Origin: Blakeslea trispora
Lineage: Eukaryota > Mucoromycota > Mucoromycetes > Mucorales > Choanephoraceae
Length of the DNA stretch: 24,921 bases
Reading direction: 5' to 3'
Assembly: GCA_025331445.1 (NCBI GenBank)
Contig: JAIWNE010000231.1
Location: forward strand, 1 to 24,921
Shown here: positions 19,734 through 24,921 of the stretch, piece by piece
Layout: each line of letters opens with the position of its first letter
How positions within the stretch are numbered: the first letter of the stretch is position 1
The notes under the pieces: model-generated
The model's database searches: none
What the model was told of the DNA's origin: nothing
Seen by the model: the letters and a program-made list of their open reading frames with translations, nothing else
Program-made: the position numbers and the translations under genes

Positions 19734-21188
19734 TTAAGCAAAAGGAGGGAAAGACTTGCTAGGAACAGTATTGGCAGAGCTAGGGGTCTCGGCTGGTGGA
19801 GAACTTACAGCACTGTTAGGATTGCTGACTGTGCCTTTTAAGGCCATTAATTGATTCGAACGGAAGGTTTCATAGTGAACCATAGCTGTTGTCTCAACTA
19901 GATCCTGCAAGTGTGTTCGGGTCAAGAAATTACGCAGATGAACAAACTCACAATGGTTTTCGTCTTCAACAACGATTGTACCCCATCTGGTCTTGCGTCC
20001 AATAACAGCTCTTCCATTAACAACGACTTGCTTCTCAGAGCCTACAACAGCAAACGGAAGAAGTTCCTATCGTTAAAATAACACAAGACAATAAGTATGT
20101 ATTTCTCTCGACTATTTGTATTTCCCTTACTCTGATACTGGTATTTAAAAGACGTTCTTCATCGTCATGTTCCTCAGGTAAGTCATAAGGATACAAATCA
20201 ATCTTGTAGAAGGCTAGTTCCTCATTGATCTATTTTTTTTTAGATATGTCAATCAAAAAGGAAACATTTCTTTTTTTTTATTCTACACTTGCTCTCTTCT
20301 TAAATGCAGCACGTTCTTCAATAGTAAGCGAATCTGACTTGCCGATAACAGGTACTACGTTAACAACTTCAACTAATTTCTTGAGAACAATTACATCTAT
20401 GGGCTTTAAGCTTGAAAGATATAAATAAATTAATAAATTGTTGGTACAACCTATTTTAGAACTTATGAGCTACGTACGAGTGTCCAGAAGGAGCAATAAA
20501 ATAAAGACAACAGTGGACGCGGTTGTCCTGGATGATTCTTTCACGTTGAGCAGTTAGTTCTTTGCGGAGGTAGGCAGAGTGTTGATCCTTAATATATTTG
20601 ATGATAGGTTCCCAACTAGAAAACAGTTGTAAGAAAGAAGTTTAAATATGCTTAATCCGTAATATACCAATCATCGTTGTCGACTTGATCGCCATAGCCA
20701 GGTGTATCAACAATGTTGAGTCTTAAGCGAACGCCGTTTTCCACGATCACTAGAAAAAAAAAACGTCAAGGTAAATTTAGTTGGGTATTACATGCGTAGA
20801 TATGAAAAATGTATACCATGAGATACTGATTCGATTTGAGTTGTCTGTTGACTTAATTCTTGAACTTCAGTTCGACCTTTGCTGTCGATGAGATGAGATG
20901 CAAACAATGTGTTTACAAGAGTGGACTTTCCAAGGCCAGTTTGACCTGTTCAGTTGTTAGTTCATCTCTAGAGATCTCGAAATAAAAATAAAAACTATAT
21001 TACCAACAACCATCACATTAAATTGAAATCCTCGTTTAAGAGATTTTTTCTCTATTTGTTGAGTGATGGTATCGAAACCAACATATCCATTTAGAGACGT
21101 TGTAGCCTAACAGACTTCGGTAAATTTATTGTTAATTTCTTTTTATCTGACTCTCAACCACCCTCACCTGTTCAGTGATAGTAGACAT
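19734..21188 (-). CDS. CDC10: Septin, Cdc10 type
   Basis: GTP-binding subunit of hetero-oligomeric septin filaments at the cortex, septa and hyphal branch sites. Eight exons on the minus strand: 21188-21168, 21106-21004, 20945-20817, 20749-20668, 20615-20478, 20410-20293, 20229-20131, 20066-19734; all phases close, giving 340 residues. The N-terminus YVGFDTITQQIE..LKRGFQFNVMVVG is the Cdc10 signature. G1 is GQTGLGKST (about 42-50), G3 is DTPGYG, and G4 is GKSD as in yeast Cdc10. Septin unique element residues include GRKTRWGTIVVED and FLTRTHLQDLVETTAMVHYE. No C-terminal coiled coil follows; instead there is a Pro/Ser-rich tail, which also fits Cdc10. The intron 20292-20230 has a GC donor (AGA|GCAAGT), which is rare but well-formed. 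The gene is divergent from the kinesin gene. Confidence 0.95.
20230..20292 (-). other. GC-AG intron in the septin gene
   Basis: Minus-strand exon ...AAG AGA meets GCAAGT, with acceptor TAG before ATCAATGAGG. Splicing here restores FKKR-INEEL, the expected septin sequence; no GT donor nearby keeps the frame. Confidence 0.85.
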
Positions 21189-21735
21189 AATGCAAATCAA
21201 TCGAGGAAAAAATAAATAACCAAGAAAAAAAAAAGGGGGAGGAGAGAAAAGTAGTAAAATATAAAAAAAAGGGCACTTTATGTCGGTCTTCCGAATTTAT
21301 TTTCTTGCTAATCAAGAAAAAAAAAAAGTGCCACGGCTACACACAAGTATTTTTCTTTTTTTTTTTACAACAATGCCTAGCAACAAATGGGCAAGTTGAG
21401 AACAACTCAATATTGTAATTTACTTGTCAGTTTAAACCACGCTTATTAGTGTTTCCTTAGAGATAAGTCTGCTAAATATTAAGATTACGAGTTTAACGAC
21501 AGGCTGTTTGTTTATTATTTATTTTCTTGACCTTGTGTATCATTTGTTCAACTTCAGCGAGCAAGAAAAGTCTTGTTTTGGTAGTTTACACATTTTCCTT
21601 TCTTTCTCTTTTTTTTTCAACCCATTTAGCAATCTCCGCAACGTTAACTTTCACTTCTTTCTTTTCCTTTTTGTTTACTTTATTCACTCATTCACTAAAA
21701 AAAAAAGAAAAAAAAAAGAATTATAGATTGGCGAT
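21189..21735. promoter_or_regulatory. Divergent promoter region, septin and kinesin
   Basis: 547 bp between the two start codons, which face away from each other. The side near the kinesin has T/C-rich runs (21597-21680) then A-runs up to the start. The septin side has A-runs, which read as T-runs on its own strand (21215-21330). Any cell-cycle control would have to lie here, but I see no well-defined site. Confidence 0.5.
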
Positions 21736-24700
21736 ATGACAAAAGAAAGCAGTTCATCAACAACTGCTGTTCAAGTAGGCATGTCTTCTTTCTCAATGAA
21801 TGCTTGATTCAATTTTGACTAAACAGTTTGTTATTATAGCCCTTCGCATTAGACCATTAACTGACCGTGACCGTGCGCAACCACGATTTGCCAACCTTGC
21901 CAATGATGATGTGCTTAAAATATTCGATAAAACCGTCAAAGTAGTTTCGCAAAATAAACTTTTCACCTTTGACCATGTATTTGGAACAGAAAGCACACAA
22001 GAAGAAATCTTTTCGAGCGTAGGCGATCAACTAATTCGTAAATTTATTGAAGGTACTATAAAAAAAAAGGAGGCATCAAAATGAGTTCATGTCATTGAGC
22101 ATGTTTTAATTGTTTTCTCTCTTTGGCATCTAGGTTACAACATTACTATCCTTGCATATGTAAGATTGTTTAAAAATAAAACAAAAAAGTTTACAAATAT
22201 CAGACTAAATAAAAATAAATTTGTTTAGGGCCAAACGTCTTCTGGTAAGACATATACCATGGGTACAGCCGCAAATGGCGCTAGTGTCAACTCAGCAAAT
22301 GAGGGCATCGTGCCCAGGTCAATGGCACTTTTGTTTGATCTATTGCATAGCAACCAAGGTGACCGACCCATCTCGCCCACTTCATCTATATCATCATCCA
22401 CGACCACATCCAACAAAAGTGGAAGTCGGCTAAGACCCAAATCGAGAATTGGGCGTGCCTCGCATGTGCCACAAACGAGCACTAACAATAATCATTCACC
22501 CAAAACAAAATTCACCGTCAAAGTGTCTTTTATTGAAATTTATAATGAAGACCTGCACGACTTGCTCAACTCAGCTCCGACAGAAGAATTGCCGCCGATC
22601 ACTATCCGTGAAGATACCAAAGGGAGAATCTATTGGACAGGTGTAAAAGAAGTTACTGTTCATAGTACCGACGATGTTCTTTAGTAAGCAGATACCTGAG
22701 AAATTTATCTTTCCTTTTCTTAACCCTGATTGTTTTTTTCTCTTTTTGTTCTAAATGTAAAGTTATCTCGAGCAAGGTACCCAAAACAGAGCAACTGGTG
22801 CTACAGACATGAATGAGAAATCATCACGATCTCATGCTATTTTTTCGGTATCATTGAAGCAAGAAAAATGGATTCCCTCAGAAACTAATAAAAAAATGGC
22901 AAGACCTCAAAGTTCACTTAGCTTGCGTTCGGGTTCAAACGCCCGCTCATCGGCTCAGCAGCCGGAAGAGGGAGAATGGCTTATTACGACATCTAAATTC
23001 CACTTTGTTGATTTAGCAGGCAGTGAAAGAGTAAGCTTTTACTTTATACTTGACCACAATGAACCATTCATGTCTTACTCGTATTTTCTTTTCTATAGTT
23101 GAAGCGTACGGCAGCTGAAGGGGACCGCCGTAAAGAAGGAATCAACATTAATGCAGGTTTACTTGCTTTAGGCAACGTCATCTCTGCATTGGGTGATCCT
23201 TCAAAGAAAAGCGTCCATGTGCCTTATCGTGACTCCAAGCTAACTCGTTTACTTCAAGATTCATTAGGTGGCAGTGCCACTACTTTGATGATCGCATGTG
23301 CTAGCCCTGCCGAGTATAACTTGGCTGAGACAGTGAATACCCTACAGTATGCCAATCGTGCTCGAAACATCAAGAACCGTTCTGAAAAAAACCAAGTTGA
23401 AGAATGGATGACGACCGAAAACGTAGAACTGCTTCGTTCAATCATTGGCAAACTGAAAAACGAGCTCAATTACCTGAAAGCAAGCAGTAAAGGATCGCAT
23501 TCGAACCACAATGAAGATGTTTTGGATGATGCCATGTCATCCACTTCTTCTGCTCATTCTATGGAGGAAGTCTATCATGAGCAGCGCTTGCTGATTGCTG
23601 ATCTCCAAAGACAGTTGGAAGAATTAGACGGCGAGGCCTCTGTGACCAGAGAACGCAACCGTATGGTCGAGAAGGAATTACAACGAGCACGTCTCATAGA
23701 ATCCATGTCACAAAACAAACAGGTGGATTTTCAACACTTGGTAGAACCAGTGATTGAAGAATATGAGAAGAGCGTCTCTAAACTCGAATCTCAATTGGCC
23801 ATGACCAAAGCTGCTCTGAACCATTCAGAAATGGGCTTTGAAGAACAGCAGACAAAAATCAGCCAACTTGAAAACTTGCTTCGTACACAAGAAAACACAA
23901 TCAATGAACTCAGGCTGCGTCTTACTAAAGTGCTTGAACGCGAACAAAACAATGAAAGTTATATTCTTGAGCTTGAAACAAAGCTGATGAAATCGGCCAA
24001 TGAAACCTATAAAGACCAAGAAATGCTCAATGATTTAAAGACACGTATCAGCAAGCTGAAAGAAACGGATGAAAATACAGAACAATACATCATTAACTTG
24101 GAGCAGCGATTGGCTGCAAGCGATGCAGAACGAACCATATTACAACAATGTATTGAAGATCTAGAGAAGAAGATCGAAGCCAAGGAACGTACAAATGTAG
24201 AACTCTTGAAACGACTTTCAAAAACAACATCCAATGTATCCAATGAAAAAGCCATTTTAGAGGAACTTGATCAAGTAAACTCAAAGTACACAGAACTCGA
24301 AAAAGAACGTGATATGTTGCAGCAACAGATTGATCAAATTCAAAAAGAGAATACTAGACAAAGTTATTCAGAGACAATCCATGACAGTCCAACTTTTGAT
24401 GATGATTTCAGTCAAAGAAGACTGTCAAGCTCTTCATCGGTTGCAAGCACGAACAAAAAGAAGAGAAGCAACAGTAGAAAAAGCCTGATGGATGAATCAG
24501 AAACAGCTTCTTCTATGTCTGCATTACTTCAAGCAGAATCGCATCTTAAAGAGCAAACAGAAAGAGCAAACCATCTGCAAGATACACTTGATCAATTAAG
24601 GTACGATCACGAAGAAACTGTCAAAGAGCTTGATGAGGTTCTGCAGCGGTATCACGAAACACAAGAGCAACTTGACTTTTTGGAACGCGACTCATCAGCT

Positions 24701-24921
24701 GAATTGCCTGGTAAAAAAACAAACGACCTTAGTAATGAAATTGCACAAGCAAACATAGAGCAAGAGAAATCAATGTACCAAAATCAAATCAAGGATCTTG
24801 AGCACCGTGTACAATCACTTTCAAAGAAAATTACAATCAAAGATTCAGAACTAGAGATAGCTAATGATACAATTCGTAAAATGACAGAAGAGCTTACGAC
24901 AACTAAAAAGGAACTCGAACA
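21736..24921 (+). CDS. Kinesin motor, kinesin-4 (KIF4/KIF21)-like, partial at window end
   Basis: Microtubule motor with an N-terminal motor domain. Exons: 21736-21774, 21827-22052, 22134-22159, 22229-22683, 22763-23030, 23099 to the edge; 945 full codons, no stop, so the C-terminus is missing. Exon 3 is a 26-nt micro-exon coding YNITILAY. Motor motifs: IALRIRPL (about 17-24), P-loop GQTSSGKT (98-105), switch I NEKSSRSH (266-273), switch II DLAGSE (332-337), then [36 protein letters not shown] and [10 protein letters not shown], which best fit kinesin-4. Two Ser-rich insertions interrupt the motor, at about 140-190 and 284-324. From about residue 430 the chain is mostly coiled coil, with a Ser/Arg/Lys-rich break ([19 protein letters not shown]) near 785-805. 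Kinesin-4 motors act on spindle midzones or in transport; CENP-E or Kip2 types seem less likely. Confidence 0.92.

Overview
The window looks like AT-rich nuclear DNA of an early-diverging fungus, most likely Mucoromycota (Mucorales-like). The reasons are short spliceosomal introns of about 52-94 nt with GTAAGT-like donors, pyrimidine-rich tracts upstream of genes, and gene families found in fungi: a Cdc10-type septin, a fungal LETM1/Mdm38 and a UPF0658-like Golgi membrane protein. The species cannot be fixed from the sequence alone. The window has two very different halves.

Bases 1 to about 12,200 hold no intact gene that I can defend, apart from a possible partial coding exon running off the left edge on the minus strand. 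This half is full of microsatellites and minisatellites, decayed coding relics and transposon debris. It contains: two pogo-like terminal inverted repeat ends (near 1188 and 11269); a small MITE-like element with 16-bp identical inverted ends (4156-4561) that carries two compensating GC-rich hairpins; a 340-bp tandem duplication (5039-5796) with conserved hairpins; a family of seven 25-nt hairpins with 8-bp arms and 9-nt loops (5237-5902); two related box C/D snoRNA-like segments (6034-6124, 6527-6598); a diverged inverted pair of about 1.2 kb (2700-4020 and 7660-8930) with a shared, decayed reading frame; and a repetitive decayed coding region (9330-10120).

Bases about 12,200 to 24,921 are gene-dense. 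In order: an eight-exon FLVCR/SLC49-like major facilitator (+), a five-exon mitochondrial LETM1/Mdm38 protein (+), a five-exon UPF0658-like multi-span membrane protein (+), an eight-exon Cdc10-type septin (-) with one GC-AG intron, and a kinesin-4-like motor (+) cut by the right edge. I rebuilt the exon structures by hand; phases close and the joined frames stay open. The septin converges on the UPF0658 gene and diverges from the kinesin gene across about 550 bp that must hold both promoters. A further decayed coding relic lies on the minus strand between the transporter and LETM1 genes.

The genes do not form one pathway: a plasma or organelle membrane transporter, an inner mitochondrial membrane protein, a Golgi membrane protein and two cytoskeletal proteins. 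The septin/kinesin head-to-head pair is the only arrangement that suggests shared control. The least explained material is the hairpin family and duplicated structured segment at 5.0-5.9 kb.
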